Assembly: GCA_018820855.1 (NCBI GenBank)
Contig: JAHJNL010000066.1
Span: forward strand, 1 to 49,259
Source of the DNA: Pseudomonadota bacterium
GTDB taxonomy: Bacteria; Desulfobacterota; Desulfobulbia; Desulfobulbales; Desulfocapsaceae
Reading direction: 5' to 3'
Length of the DNA stretch: 49,259 nt
In this document: piece after piece, positions 1-9,637 of the stretch
Position numbering within the stretch: the first letter of the stretch is position 1
Layout: every line of letters begins with the position of its first letter
Notes under the pieces: model-generated
Database searches by the model: none
Seen by the model: only the letters and a program-made list of their open reading frames with translations
Told to the model about the DNA's origin: nothing
Translations under genes and position numbers: made by a program

Positions 1-440
1 AAAGCGCCGTGCGGGATAACCCGCGACGAAGTCACTAATTTACTCTAGCCAAACATTCTTGTCAATATTTAAATTGACCTGGCTTGTCGATTTTTGAGAG
101 GCGCTTTTTGCAAATCGTCTCTCTCTCAAGGACCGAGGCAATCTACACAATCACTCAGACACTGTCAATGAGAAAAAGATTATTTGTGTGACACTATCTG
201 ACGATGTCGGTCAACTTGCTGTTTCAGTGTACTATCTATTTTCACATCTGTTGGAGTACTTCGCCGGAGAGCAGAGTTTTTTGAGTAAGCAGCAATGACA
301 GTGCTAAGGGAAGAGATGAAAAGATAGTAAAAAATAAGGTGTTGTAGGTGTACTTTCTGGTTTTTGATCAGGAGAAGGGCGTACTTCTATGGTGAGTAAA
401 GAAATACTGTGCCAAGATAATAACGTTTAGAGGAACTGGA
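1..440. other. AT-rich gene-free left edge
   Basis: I see no convincing coding region here. The first 110 bases hold a short GCGGG/CCCGC hairpin (about 12-25), and the 8-base end AAAGCGCC at 1-8 is complementary to GGCGCTTT near 101-108. A sigma-70-like promoter reading leftward is listed separately. The remainder is AT-rich and shows no recognisable element. Confidence 0.5.
37..65 (-). promoter_or_regulatory. Candidate sigma-70 promoter reading off the left edge
   Basis: On the minus strand a perfect TTGACA (-35) is followed after 17 bases by TAAATT (-10, four of six consensus matches). Transcription would start near position 30 and leave the window almost at once, through the GCGGG/CCCGC hairpin. 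The gene served lies outside the window. This is a pattern match only. Confidence 0.4.
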
Positions 441-486
441 AAAAGGCGGTTGAGTGGAAAAAGAATTTTTTCAACCGCCTTTTTTT
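441..486 (-). terminator. Rho-independent terminator, probably bidirectional
   Basis: A 13-bp stem (441-453 with 471-483, core GGCGGTTGA/TCAACCGCC) is flanked by an A-run on one side and a T-run on the other, so it could work in both directions. It lies 30 bases past the stop codon of the minus-strand coiled-coil protein gene and most simply ends that transcript. Confidence 0.8.
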
Positions 487-515
487 GTGGGAAGAAGGGG
501 GAAAGATCGAGGAAT

Positions 516-1511
516 TTAATCCTTCTGGCGACATGTCCTGATAAAATCTTTAGTCAAAGAGGGGTGCTCGGCTATGATTTCAGCATTTTCTGCTGAGAGA
601 GAATCGTTAAGGAGTTCTCCAATCTCGGCATAGGTCATTTCCTTGCTCACCGCTTCCTCTACCAATGATATAAACTGTTCTTCGTCCTCTTTGCTGGGAA
701 AATACGCAAGGATACGATGATCGGAGTTCTTTTCATCGGTTGCATTCTGGTTACCACCTAATAGGATTTGCACAGAATCTTTAATCGCAGTTAGCTCCTC
801 CTGCAGGCCACCGACTGCTTTATCTACTACGGAATGTACATCTTCCTTTGTCTGAGCGGAAATTGAGCTTTCAAGGGCAGTGAGTTTGTCGGTGAGGGGC
901 TTGATTGTATTCTGAATGGAGCTGATGTCTCCTGTAAGCTTTGCTATCGATTCATTCACGCTGGCTACTGAAGCCATGCTTGCAAGCTCCTCCGCAACCG
1001 TAATTGTTTTGGTGTCAAGGGCGGTGATTTCTCCAAGAGCACCAGACACTGATGAGGATAAGGTGTTGACACTCTGTTCCAGAGATCCAACACCGCTCTG
1101 GATTTGAGTGAGTTGATTGTTAAGGATATTCTGTTGGTCACGTAGGTCGGCGATGTCTTTTTCAAAAGCATGTTGATGACTGTCTGTTGTGCTACAGCAT
1201 TTTGAGCTGAACACACCTATGAACGAACCTGAAGAATTGGAGAGAGTGGTTTTGAATTGGTCATAGGATTTTTTGCATACCTCTTGACTGTACATGGCAA
1301 GAATTCCAAAATATATACCAATGATAACAACAATACTAAATGCCAGAGCAAAGGCAAGGCCGATAAGAAAAACGATTCCTGAAAAGATTGAACCAATGGT
1401 ACCAATGACACCTCCTGAATCACTGACAGCAAAGGCGTAAATGAAAAAGACACATATTGTCAGGAGGAGACCTGACTTGATAAGGGATGATTTTAATTCT
1501 TGATTTTTCAT
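516..1511 (-). CDS. Membrane-anchored coiled-coil protein, unknown function
   Basis: A 331-residue protein that I cannot assign to a named family. The N-terminal part has two hydrophobic segments (about residues 12-29 and 41-73). A Cys/His/Ser-rich linker follows, then a long heptad-like region (about 115-250) rich in Ser, Thr, Leu and Gln that should form a coiled coil, and an acidic globular C-terminus (about 265-331). This layout suggests an inner-membrane anchor with a long cytoplasmic or periplasmic rod. The ATG at 1511 is preceded by GGAGGA at good spacing. The gene stands alone, with a terminator directly downstream and the M48 protease gene upstream in the same direction behind a 240-base gap. 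A role in membrane organisation or sensing is possible but nothing visible decides it. Confidence 0.75.
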   Translation of the reverse strand: MKNQELKSSLIKSGLLLTICVFFIYAFAVSDSGGVIGTIGSIFSGIVFLIGLAFALAFSIVVIIGIYFGILAMYSQEVCKKSYDQFKTTLSNSSGSFIGVFSSKCCSTTDSHQHAFEKDIADLRDQQNILNNQLTQIQSGVGSLEQSVNTLSSSVSGALGEITALDTKTITVAEELASMASVASVNESIAKLTGDISSIQNTIKPLTDKLTALESSISAQTKEDVHSVVDKAVGGLQEELTAIKDSVQILLGGNQNATDEKNSDHRILAYFPSKEDEEQFISLVEEAVSKEMTYAEIGELLNDSLSAENAEIIAEHPSLTKDFIRTCRQKD

Positions 1512-1754
1512 AAATTGTTCCTCCGGCTAATCACTAAAAATAAAAAAAAAGGTTGTATTCAAGGAATTGTAATGCGATCAAATGATAAGATAATACTAGC
1601 CTAGAGAGATATTTCAGATAAAGAAAATGGCTAGAAGATGGATAATATCATTCAACGAGCATTTATATATTTAATAAGTTGATTATACACGATTCTTACA
1701 AAACTTGAAAAATAAAAATGGAAGAATAATCCATAATCACATGATTATGATCAG

Positions 1755-2990
1755 TTATATTTTATCAAGCTCCTGGATCCTTTTTGCAACAGGAGGATGA
1801 CTGTAATGGAGAAAGACGAAAAAAGGATGAGGGGTTAGATTGCTCAGGTTTTCTATGCTTAATTTTTTCAAGGCTTGGATCAGTGTTTGACCATATTTGT
1901 TACTGCTTTCCGCATATGAATCCGCTTGAAACTCATAATGGCGTGAAAGGGCATTGCTCAGGCAACTGAGTAACAGATTGATTGGTGTATAGAGGAAAGT
2001 GAAGATAACGAGGCTGGTATAAGTTGATGGTTGCCTGAGACCAAAGGCTTGGGCAAGCGAAACGTTATCAAGAGTAAGAGAAAGAAGATAAAAAATGAGA
2101 GCAGACTGGAGAATGGTCAGGAGAAGCTGTTTGTACAGATGATGATATTTATAGTGACCCATCTCGTGGGCCAGTATCGCCAATATCTCATCGTGTGAGA
2201 GCTTTTGCAGAAGGGTGTCGTAAAAAACAATTTTTTTAAAACGACCAAGTCCTGTGAAAAAGGCGTTCAACTTTGTCGAACGGGTAGAGCCATCCATTGT
2301 ATAAACGCCAATAAGCCGAAAAGATTCTTTTTTACAATAGATCATGATTTTTTCTTTCAGCGATTCATCATGTATAGGTGTAAATTTATTGAAAAGCGGC
2401 ATGATCAGAACAGGTGCTAAAAATTGGAAGGTGACTGAAAAAATGGTGACACCGATCCAACAATAGATCCATGCCATATCCTCTGTGGTTTCAAAAAGCC
2501 AGAGGATTAGGCAGAGTAACGGAGTACCAAGGGAAAATGACAGAATGACTATTTTAAGTTGATCGAGGAAAAACGTCTTTAATGTAGTTTTATTGAAGCC
2601 GAATTGTTCCTCAATACTAAAGGTGGAATAGAGAGAGAAGGGGAGATTGATAAGGCCGATAAGAAAAAGAAGGCAGCTAATAAATATGAGGCCTGTGGAG
2701 ATCGGACCTTTTCCAAAAAATTGGGCAAATGTGTCTAAAAGTGGAAAGCCACCACAAAGAAGAAAGACTATGGTGAGAACCAGGAAAAATGTCTGCTGCA
2801 ACAGGGAAAAGCGGGTTGATGCGCGTGTGTAGGCCTGTGATTTTGCATAACCCTCTTTATCAATCGCATTTTGGAATAATGCTGGGATATCAAGGTGAAG
2901 AGCTTTCAGGTTCAGAAGAGAGGCCGCAGTCTCCAAAATAAATTCGCTGAGGAGAATGAAGAGGACAAGTGGCAGCCAGAAAAGTGTCAT
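1755..2990 (-). CDS. M48 family Ste24-type endopeptidase
   Basis: A 411-residue multi-pass membrane zinc metalloprotease of the Ste24/CAAX-protease-1 group (peptidase family M48). The zinc site HEMGH is at residues 275-279 and the third-ligand motif EFQAD at 353-357. The family motif around DGSTRS...NAFFTG (about 233-246) is also present. Several hydrophobic helices precede and follow the catalytic part, as in full-length Ste24 rather than the shorter HtpX or the periplasmic BepA/LoiP types. In bacteria such enzymes are thought to act in membrane-protein quality control, since these cells do not prenylate proteins. The gene starts at an ATG and seems monocistronic. The nuo operon terminator lies just upstream, so it probably has its own promoter. 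Confidence 0.9.
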   Translation of the reverse strand: MTLFWLPLVLFILLSEFILETAASLLNLKALHLDIPALFQNAIDKEGYAKSQAYTRASTRFSLLQQTFFLVLTIVFLLCGGFPLLDTFAQFFGKGPISTGLIFISCLLFLIGLINLPFSLYSTFSIEEQFGFNKTTLKTFFLDQLKIVILSFSLGTPLLCLILWLFETTEDMAWIYCWIGVTIFSVTFQFLAPVLIMPLFNKFTPIHDESLKEKIMIYCKKESFRLIGVYTMDGSTRSTKLNAFFTGLGRFKKIVFYDTLLQKLSHDEILAILAHEMGHYKYHHLYKQLLLTILQSALIFYLLSLTLDNVSLAQAFGLRQPSTYTSLVIFTFLYTPINLLLSCLSNALSRHYEFQADSYAESSNKYGQTLIQALKKLSIENLSNLTPHPFFVFLHYSHPPVAKRIQELDKI

Positions 2991-3014
2991 GAGTGAGGAA
3001 GGACAAAAAAGAAA

Positions 3015-3041
3015 AAGCCCTGTGAATAACTCACAGGGCTT
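3015..3041 (-). terminator. Terminator of the nuo operon
   Basis: A perfect 11-bp stem, AAGCCCTGTGA with TCACAGGGCTT, and a 5-base loop. On the minus strand it is followed by a T-rich run (TTTTCTTTTTT). It lies about 30 bases past the nuoN stop codon and should end the nuo transcript. Confidence 0.85.
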
Positions 3042-3069
3042 AGAAATAATAAATATATATTTTCAGGTG

Positions 3070-4482
3070 TTACATTATGGTCTGGACTGCAGTGGAGGCA
3101 AAGTCTACAAAGCGCTGAGGTGTAACACCCATAATGACGATCACCAAAAGGAGAAAGACTGAGGTTGCATTGGTGAGCAGCGAAGAACTGATAGTTACAC
3201 GTTCCTCAGGATCGCTGCAAAATGTGACGCGAACAACGGAGAGGTAATAAAAGATAGCAATGGCAGTATTAATCGCAGCAAGGATAACCAGCAGGAGATA
3301 TCCTTCTTTTAAGGCTGAGGTGAGAATCATGAATTTTCCCATGAAGCCGACAAAGGGTGGAATACCTGCCAGGGCAAAGAGTCCCACTGCCAGGGTAAAG
3401 GCCATGAGTGGAGATCGTTTATACAATCCGCTGAGGTCGTCAATCATTACATTTTCTCCCTTCTGGGAAACGGTACAGATGACGAGGAAGCAGGCAAGGT
3501 TCATAACTACATAGCCGATGATGTAGTAGAGTGCATTTGCAAAACCTGTGATCTGGAAGGTAAGAATACCAAGGAGGACAAATCCGGCATGGGCAATACC
3601 TGAAAAGCCGAGCATTCGTTTGACATCCTTTTGTACCAGGGCGGAAAGGTTACCGTAAAACATGGAGAGAACGGCACAAACCATGAGTACATTGACAATG
3701 ACCTGTCCTTCTCCGTTGATGAGACTGACCAGACGAATAAGCAGAGCAACAGCAGCGAGTTTAGGTACAGAGGCAATAAAGGCAGTGGTCTCGTTTGACG
3801 CGCCCTCATAGACATCCGGAACCCAGAAGTGAAAGGGAAAGATAGCCAGTTTATAAAAGAATCCAGCAAGAACCATCATCATGGCAATAACTGCGGCCGG
3901 CTGGCTGTACATCAGAGAAAGTTTTTCAACAACCACGGAAAGCTGAGTGGAACCGGTCAAGCCGTACATATAACTCATACCAAAAAGCATGAAACCGGTG
4001 GCTGTAACACCAAAGAGAAGGTACTTGATTCCAGCCTCCATCTGAAACTTTAAATTTCCCCGATCATCACGCATGGGTACCATAATATAGACAGCAAAGG
4101 ATGAAAGTTCCAGTGCAACAAATATGGAGAGCAGTTCGACGCTGGAGACCAGCATCATCAAGCCAAGCACACTCATGAAGAGGAAGAGGTAGTATTCAGG
4201 TCGGACAGAATTATCTATTCCCTTCAGGCTCCCGCCAAAGATGAGGACAATCAACATGGCCCCTGCAATCAAAGCCTTAAAGACTTGAGAGTAGAGATCT
4301 ACCTGATAGGCGTCGAAAAAAAGCTTGCCTGTCTGGCAGAAGCTGAGGAGGGTGGCCACAAAGACTGCGGCTCCGAGTCCGATAGCTACATTTCTGGTGG
4401 TATCAGCACTGGTTTTTCCCAGGCTGATTATGAAGACGATAAGGCCTGCACCCAGCAGTGTTAACTCAGGGAGAAATTGCAT
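3070..4482 (-). CDS. nuoN: Complex I antiporter-like subunit NuoN
   Basis: A 470-residue integral membrane protein, the antiporter-like subunit closest to the quinone-side arm of respiratory complex I. It has about 14 hydrophobic helices. The family's key glutamate lies in the ALELSS segment (TM5), and the TM7-8 region carries HFWVPDVYEGASNETTAFIASVPK, split here as HFWVPDVYEG and IASVPK, with the conserved lysine. The length is normal for NuoN. It is the last gene of the operon, starts at ATG 4482 and sits 38 bases behind nuoM. Its partners are NuoA, NuoH, NuoJ and NuoK, which form the quinone-proximal membrane arm. Confidence 0.95.
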   Translation of the reverse strand: MQFLPELTLLGAGLIVFIISLGKTSADTTRNVAIGLGAAVFVATLLSFCQTGKLFFDAYQVDLYSQVFKALIAGAMLIVLIFGGSLKGIDNSVRPEYYLFLFMSVLGLMMLVSSVELLSIFVALELSSFAVYIMVPMRDDRGNLKFQMEAGIKYLLFGVTATGFMLFGMSYMYGLTGSTQLSVVVEKLSLMYSQPAAVIAMMMVLAGFFYKLAIFPFHFWVPDVYEGASNETTAFIASVPKLAAVALLIRLVSLINGEGQVIVNVLMVCAVLSMFYGNLSALVQKDVKRMLGFSGIAHAGFVLLGILTFQITGFANALYYIIGYVVMNLACFLVICTVSQKGENVMIDDLSGLYKRSPLMAFTLAVGLFALAGIPPFVGFMGKFMILTSALKEGYLLLVILAAINTAIAIFYYLSVVRVTFCSDPEERVTISSSLLTNATSVFLLLVIVIMGVTPQRFVDFASTAVQTIM

Positions 4483-4520
4483 TTGTTTTACCTTCAGCAG
4501 ATCGTTGAGGTTGAACTCTT

Positions 4521-6047
4521 TTAATGAAGAATTAAGTCGGTGACAGCCATTGCCTGACCATGAAAGGCATGGTAGTTGTCAAGCAGGTTAGCTACACTGA
4601 CATGGATAAGATCGATAAAAGGCTGTGCTCCCAGTCCAATCCAGAAGACAAAAAAGAGGAAGGGACTGAGGGTAATGATCTCACGCAAGTTAAGATCATT
4701 GAGCCATGACTGATCCGGGTTGTCGGTTCCACCCCAGACGATCTTCTGCAGCATACGTAACATGTAAGCTGCGGCCAGAACTGCTCCGGGAATGGCTGCA
4801 AGGGCCAAGGGGATGCTGTATTCAAAGGTACCTGCCAGAATCAGGAATTCACCGACAAAACTGTTGGTTGCCGGAAAACCGAATGATGACAAAGAGAAAA
4901 AGGTAAGAAAAGTCACATAGATAGGCATGTATTTACCGACACCTGTGGCTGAACTCAGTTCTCTGCTGTGAGTCCTTTCATAAATCATTCCGATACAGAG
5001 GAACAGGGCACCAGTGGTGATACCGTGATTGAGCATCTGCAGAATGGCACCTTCAACTCCTGCAGTATTGAGGACAAAGATACCAAGGGTAACAAAGCCC
5101 ATATGGCCCACAGAGGAGTAGGCTATAAGCTTCTTCATATCATGCTGGGCAAGTGCTGTAAATCCGCCATAGATAATTCCGGCAATGGATAGCCAGAGTA
5201 TATAGGGTGCCAGGGTCATGGTCGCTTCCGGAGTAATGGGGATGGCAAAGCGTAAGAAACCATATGTCCCCATCTTCAGCAGAACTGAGGCAAGAATTAC
5301 AGAACCGGCAGTGGGGGCCTCAACATGGGCAGCGGGTAACCAGGTATGAAAGGGAAACATGGGTACCTTGATGGCAAAGGCCAGAAAGAATGCAAGAAAG
5401 AGCAGGATCTGGGCGGTGCTTGAGTAGTTCTGCCACATCATGTCCGGGATGAAGAAGCTGTACCCATTAAATATATAGAGCCAGATGATAGCAACAAGCA
5501 GCATAACGGAACCGGCAAGGGTGTAAAGAAAGAACTTGATGGAAGCATAAATCCTTCTTGGACCACCCCAGATACCGATAAGCAGGTACATGGGAATCAG
5601 CATTGCTTCCCAGAGGACGTAAAAGAGGACAAAATCAAGTGCCATGAATACACCAAGCATGGCAGTTTCCATGATCAGAAGACAGATCATGAAGGCTTGA
5701 ACTCTGGTCTTGATATAGGTCCAAGAGGCCAGAACACAGAGCGGCATGATGAGTGTTGTCAACATCACGAGCAGGATGGAAATTCCATCTATGCCGATGA
5801 CGTATTGGATGTTGAGGGATTGAATCCAACTGACCTGTTCAACAAACTGGTATTTGCTCGTACTCGTGTCAAATGCCATGACCAGGGGAATGGAAAGGAT
5901 GGCAGTCAGTGCTGTGATGCCAAGAGCCCAGTAACGCGCAAAGTCATCATTCTTTATGAAGAGCAGCAGTAGAGCTCCTGCCAGAGGCAGGAAAATCAGT
6001 GTGCTCAGAATGTAGGGGTAATCTGGATTGATTAGTAGTTGATCCAT
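4521..6047 (-). CDS. nuoM: Complex I antiporter-like subunit NuoM
   Basis: A 508-residue membrane protein of the NuoM/MrpD superfamily, one of the proton-translocating subunits of complex I. The TM5 glutamate is in LWEAML, and the TM7 region has HTWLPAAHVEAPTAGS followed by the LLKMGTYG lysine motif. All are typical of NuoM. It starts at ATG 6047, 26 bases after the stop of the NuoL-like gene. Its position between the NuoL-like gene and nuoN follows the usual distal-to-proximal gene order of complex I. Confidence 0.95.
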   Translation of the reverse strand: MDQLLINPDYPYILSTLIFLPLAGALLLLFIKNDDFARYWALGITALTAILSIPLVMAFDTSTSKYQFVEQVSWIQSLNIQYVIGIDGISILLVMLTTLIMPLCVLASWTYIKTRVQAFMICLLIMETAMLGVFMALDFVLFYVLWEAMLIPMYLLIGIWGGPRRIYASIKFFLYTLAGSVMLLVAIIWLYIFNGYSFFIPDMMWQNYSSTAQILLFLAFFLAFAIKVPMFPFHTWLPAAHVEAPTAGSVILASVLLKMGTYGFLRFAIPITPEATMTLAPYILWLSIAGIIYGGFTALAQHDMKKLIAYSSVGHMGFVTLGIFVLNTAGVEGAILQMLNHGITTGALFLCIGMIYERTHSRELSSATGVGKYMPIYVTFLTFFSLSSFGFPATNSFVGEFLILAGTFEYSIPLALAAIPGAVLAAAYMLRMLQKIVWGGTDNPDQSWLNDLNLREIITLSPFLFFVFWIGLGAQPFIDLIHVSVANLLDNYHAFHGQAMAVTDLILH

Positions 6048-6073
6048 TTCCAGTGGTCCTCGGTATCAGTGGT

Positions 6074-7864
6074 TTATAACCAAACGTAAGCTATGAGAAT
6101 AACGGCAGCAAAGGAGACCGTATAGTAAATTGTCTGCTGAATCTGCCCCCGCTGCAGGACAAGTGTCGCCCTGCGGCCTATGGCACGAACACAGCGGGCA
6201 GTACCGTCAACGATACCGTCAATAACGTTCCAGTCAAACCATGACCAGAAGGCTGAAGTAGTCATCAGGGTACTTATTCCAACCACTTTGTAGGCTTTAC
6301 CGATGGCTGTGTCAAACCATTGCAGAGGATTCTTGACAGTCCAAAGGAATGCCCTTCCACCTTTACGGTAGAACCAGTCAAGATCCAGGCTGATGGTGTT
6401 TTCAGGCATAACATACTTACGAAGAAGGAAGAATGCCAAGCCGGTAAAGGCCATGATCTGTAACGTCTCACTTAAGTGGTAACCGCCATAGGGATGATAG
6501 GCAATTTCGGTGTTGGGCAGCATGTTGTAGAGAAAGGGCAGGTAGCAACCAATGAAGATACAAAGGAAACCGCCAATAGCCATGGCTAAGGTCATATTCC
6601 AGGCTGGATCTTTTGCTTTTTCCCAAGTCTCTTCAGAACAGTTGTTGGTGCTGAAGAAGAGGAGATATGGCAGCCTGAGTCCTGCAGCCAGGAATGTTCC
6701 TGCGGAGACCAGAATCAGAGCAAAACCGGCCCACAGGAGATGCGCCTCAAAGGCTGCAGTGATGATCATGGATTTTGATACAAATCCTGACATCAGAGGC
6801 AGGCCGGACACGGCAAGTCCGCCAATGAGCATAAAGATCAGAGTAACAGGCATCTTCTTGTAGAGTCCGCCTAATTCGGTGAGTTTTTGTTTACCCGTGG
6901 CATGGAGTATGGCACCTGCTCCCATAAAGAGCAGTCCCTTATAAAGGATATGGGCAAAGGCATGGGCACAGGCTCCGTTGACGGCAAGGCTGCTGCCGAT
7001 ACCGACTGCAGTGACCATGTAGCCAACCTGAGAGACAATTTCCCAACCCAGAAGTTTGCGTACATCGTTTTCCATGATCGCATAGATAATGCCGTAGAGT
7101 GCCATGATGATACCGAGGTAGATCAGGACATCAAATCCGGAGCAGCTGCGAATAAGGGTGTATACCGCTGTTTTGGTGGTAAAGGCACACATGAAGACAG
7201 CACCGACAGCCGTAGCCTTGGAATAGGCATCAGGCAGCCAGGAGTGCAGGGGAGGCACGGCCGCATTCAGCATGAGGCCGATCATGATCAGCCAGGTGTA
7301 GAGTTCAGGACTCTGCACATTGAGTTGGTCAAAGGAGTAGTCCCCACCGGTGGCCTGGTAGCGAAGGACAAAGCCGATGAGAAGAATAACACCGCCAAAG
7401 GTATGAACCAGGATGTAGCGATATCCTGCGGCTAGCGATTCCTCATCTTTTCGAGCCCAGATCAGGAAGGTGGAGGCAAAGGCCATCATCTCCCAGAAGA
7501 GAAAGAGGACAATATAGTCAGCTGCATAAATGGCACCCAGGGAACCGGCGACATAGAACCAGGCGGCGATGTGCTGCCACTCATCCTCTACATGCATGCC
7601 GTAGATCGTTCCGATTATAGCCATCAGGGCCATGATGAAACCAAAGATCATGGACAGACGATCGACTCGGCCAAAGGTCAGTTCCCAATCCATGAACTGA
7701 TAGATACCATATGTACCGGGATGACCGCTGAGGTAAAGAACATCAATAAAGGTCAGCAGCGGCACCAGGAACAAGAATGGTTTACGGAATGGTCCTCGTA
7801 CAAAGGGCAGGAGAACTGCCCCAAGTATCATAATGAAGGCCGGATGGATAAAACTAGTTGTCAT
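6074..7864 (-). CDS. NuoL-like proton-translocating antiporter subunit
   Basis: A 596-residue member of the NuoL/NuoM/MrpD superfamily, in the position nuoL normally occupies. The TM5 motif is LFWEMMAF and the TM7-8 region is HSWLPDAYSKATAVGA with a TTKTAVY lysine. This departs from the GPTPVSALIH form of standard NuoL and is nearer to antiporter subunit D proteins. Past the 14-helix core there is a roughly 150-residue C-terminal extension with amphipathic stretches and a final hydrophobic helix, as expected for the lateral helix HL plus TM16 of NuoL. I therefore infer that it is the distal NuoL equivalent. It overlaps the preceding 83-residue gene by 11 bases. It could alternatively be called a sodium/proton antiporter subunit. 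Confidence 0.8.
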   Translation of the reverse strand: MTTSFIHPAFIMILGAVLLPFVRGPFRKPFLFLVPLLTFIDVLYLSGHPGTYGIYQFMDWELTFGRVDRLSMIFGFIMALMAIIGTIYGMHVEDEWQHIAAWFYVAGSLGAIYAADYIVLFLFWEMMAFASTFLIWARKDEESLAAGYRYILVHTFGGVILLIGFVLRYQATGGDYSFDQLNVQSPELYTWLIMIGLMLNAAVPPLHSWLPDAYSKATAVGAVFMCAFTTKTAVYTLIRSCSGFDVLIYLGIIMALYGIIYAIMENDVRKLLGWEIVSQVGYMVTAVGIGSSLAVNGACAHAFAHILYKGLLFMGAGAILHATGKQKLTELGGLYKKMPVTLIFMLIGGLAVSGLPLMSGFVSKSMIITAAFEAHLLWAGFALILVSAGTFLAAGLRLPYLLFFSTNNCSEETWEKAKDPAWNMTLAMAIGGFLCIFIGCYLPFLYNMLPNTEIAYHPYGGYHLSETLQIMAFTGLAFFLLRKYVMPENTISLDLDWFYRKGGRAFLWTVKNPLQWFDTAIGKAYKVVGISTLMTTSAFWSWFDWNVIDGIVDGTARCVRAIGRRATLVLQRGQIQQTIYYTVSFAAVILIAYVWL

Positions 7865-8105
7865 AATAGTCCTCCCGGGTCATGATCCCGCTTCTGCCAA
7901 ACCATCTGGCAACCATAATAACGATGGCACAGCTGCATAAGCCGAAGAGAGACCAGAATCCTGGTATCATTTTCTCTGCCCAGGTGTGAGCATGGCTGGT
8001 ATCAACGGACATACTCCAGATGACTATGAAGGTCATTACTCCATAGCAGCAGTAGATCACGGTCTGTAGCCGATCCCGAAGATAGTCGATAAAGTTTACA
8101 ATCAT
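7854..8105 (-). CDS. Small two-helix membrane protein in the nuo operon
   Basis: An 83-residue protein with two predicted transmembrane helices (about residues 15-33 and 45-66) and a charged C-terminus ending REDYYDN. I do not recognise a named family. The ATG overlaps the stop of the MrpD-like gene by four bases (ATGA), and its 3' end overlaps the NuoL-like gene by 11 bases, so it is almost certainly translationally coupled to both. Sitting between two antiporter-like genes, it may be an accessory subunit bridging them. That is inference from position only. Confidence 0.75.
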   Translation of the reverse strand: MIVNFIDYLRDRLQTVIYCCYGVMTFIVIWSMSVDTSHAHTWAEKMIPGFWSLFGLCSCAIVIMVARWFGRSGIMTREDYYDN

Positions 8106-9619
8106 CCTGTCACCGCCTTTACAAATTGCATCATAAAGTTAGGGAATATACCGATCAGTACTGATATCGTACATGCTATCATAATGGGGATGAGCATGGA
8201 CAGCGGAGCTTCCTGGATACCCTGGTATGTTTCACCTTCAGGTCGTTTACCAAAAAAGGCCTTGTAAGTAATTGGAGCAAAGTATCCGACATTAAGCATG
8301 GTTGAGGCAATCAGGATGAGGAGTATTCCCATCTGATGTGCCTGGATGGAACCGACGAGCAAATTCCATTTGGTGACAAAACCTGCCACCGGTGGCGCTC
8401 CGATCATAGAAAGTGAGGCTATGAAAAAGCACGCGAAGGTAATGGGCATAGACTTGCCCAGTCCACCCATTTGCGAGATATCTTTTTTGTGATGGGCAAT
8501 CATGATGGCACCGGCACAAAAGAAGAGGGTGATCTTGGAAAAGGCGTGATTGACGATATGAATAAGTCCGCCATCAATTCCTGCAGGAGTAAGCAGGGCA
8601 ACACCCAAGATAATGTATGAGAGCTGACTGATGGTGGAGTAGGCCAGGCGTTCTTTAAGGTTGTTTTTGGAGAGTGCCAGAACAGAAGCGGCAATCACCG
8701 TAAATCCAACAAAATATGCTGTGGGGATACCCAGGTTCAAGGCGTGCATGGTATCCACACCAAAGACATACAGCATGGTCCGTGTAGTGCAGAAAACACC
8801 GACCTTAACAACGGCCACTGCATGGAGGAGTGCTGATACAGGGGTTGGGGCAACCATGGCTCCCGGTAGCCAGTGATGGAACGGCATGACACCGTTTTTG
8901 GCAAATCCGAAGAGGCAGAAGATATAGAGCATGATTACTGTCCAGTTCTGGATATTGCCTGAAGAGAGACCATCGGTAAAGAGGCCATCTGAAATATTGG
9001 TTGGAAAGTCAAGAGTGCCGGTAATAACATAGATGAGGATCAGTGCCGGAAGGAGGAAGAGCTTGGCGGTGGTCGTCAGATAGACAATGTATTTCTGGGC
9101 CCCATTATATCCATCCTTATCCTGTGCATGGGCAACCAATGGATAGGTGCAGACTGAAACTACCTCATAAAAAAGATACATGGTAAAAAGATTGTCGGCG
9201 AATGCCACTCCGATGGCACCGAAAATGGCCAGAGCAAAACAGGCATTGAAGCGGGTCTGGGCATGTTCCTGGTGGGCTCTCATGTATCCCATGGAGTAGT
9301 AGACGGCGATGGTCCAGAGGGATGATGCAACGAGGGCGAAGATCATGGACATTCCGTCTGCCCGGAGTTTGATTGTTAATGGGTCCGTTACCCCCTCTAT
9401 TCCGTTGAAGACGGTAAACATGTGATAGACCAGGACCTTACCCTCAAGAACGGCTGGCACCATTGATGCAACGAGTAACAGGAGGATAACTGATGCTGCA
9501 GATGAGACGCCTTCACGAACATTCTCGTTTTTCCCCATAAACATGACACCAAGGGTGCCGATGAGAGGAACGAGGAGCGCGATAAGAAGTTTTACGTCAT
9601 TGACCGTTGTTATTTCCAT
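8102..9619 (-). CDS. MrpD/NuoL-like antiporter subunit (extra fourth copy)
   Basis: A 505-residue, roughly 14-helix proton-conducting membrane transporter of the NuoL/M/N-MrpD superfamily. The TM5 glutamate is in LFYEVVSV, and the TM7-8 region is HHWLPGAMVAPTPVSALLHA followed by VVKVGVF with the conserved lysine, so the channel residues look complete. It has no C-terminal lateral-helix extension. It lies directly after nuoK, where standard operons have nuoL, and is followed by a second NuoL-like gene, so the operon encodes four antiporter-like proteins instead of three. It starts at ATG 9619, 18 bases after the nuoK stop. It could be an additional ion-pumping module of complex I or a separately acting antiporter. 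Confidence 0.85.
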   Translation of the reverse strand: MEITTVNDVKLLIALLVPLIGTLGVMFMGKNENVREGVSSAASVILLLLVASMVPAVLEGKVLVYHMFTVFNGIEGVTDPLTIKLRADGMSMIFALVASSLWTIAVYYSMGYMRAHQEHAQTRFNACFALAIFGAIGVAFADNLFTMYLFYEVVSVCTYPLVAHAQDKDGYNGAQKYIVYLTTTAKLFLLPALILIYVITGTLDFPTNISDGLFTDGLSSGNIQNWTVIMLYIFCLFGFAKNGVMPFHHWLPGAMVAPTPVSALLHAVAVVKVGVFCTTRTMLYVFGVDTMHALNLGIPTAYFVGFTVIAASVLALSKNNLKERLAYSTISQLSYIILGVALLTPAGIDGGLIHIVNHAFSKITLFFCAGAIMIAHHKKDISQMGGLGKSMPITFACFFIASLSMIGAPPVAGFVTKWNLLVGSIQAHQMGILLILIASTMLNVGYFAPITYKAFFGKRPEGETYQGIQEAPLSMLIPIMIACTISVLIGIFPNFMMQFVKAVTG

Positions 9620-9637
9620 AACAGATGTTCCTCTTTC

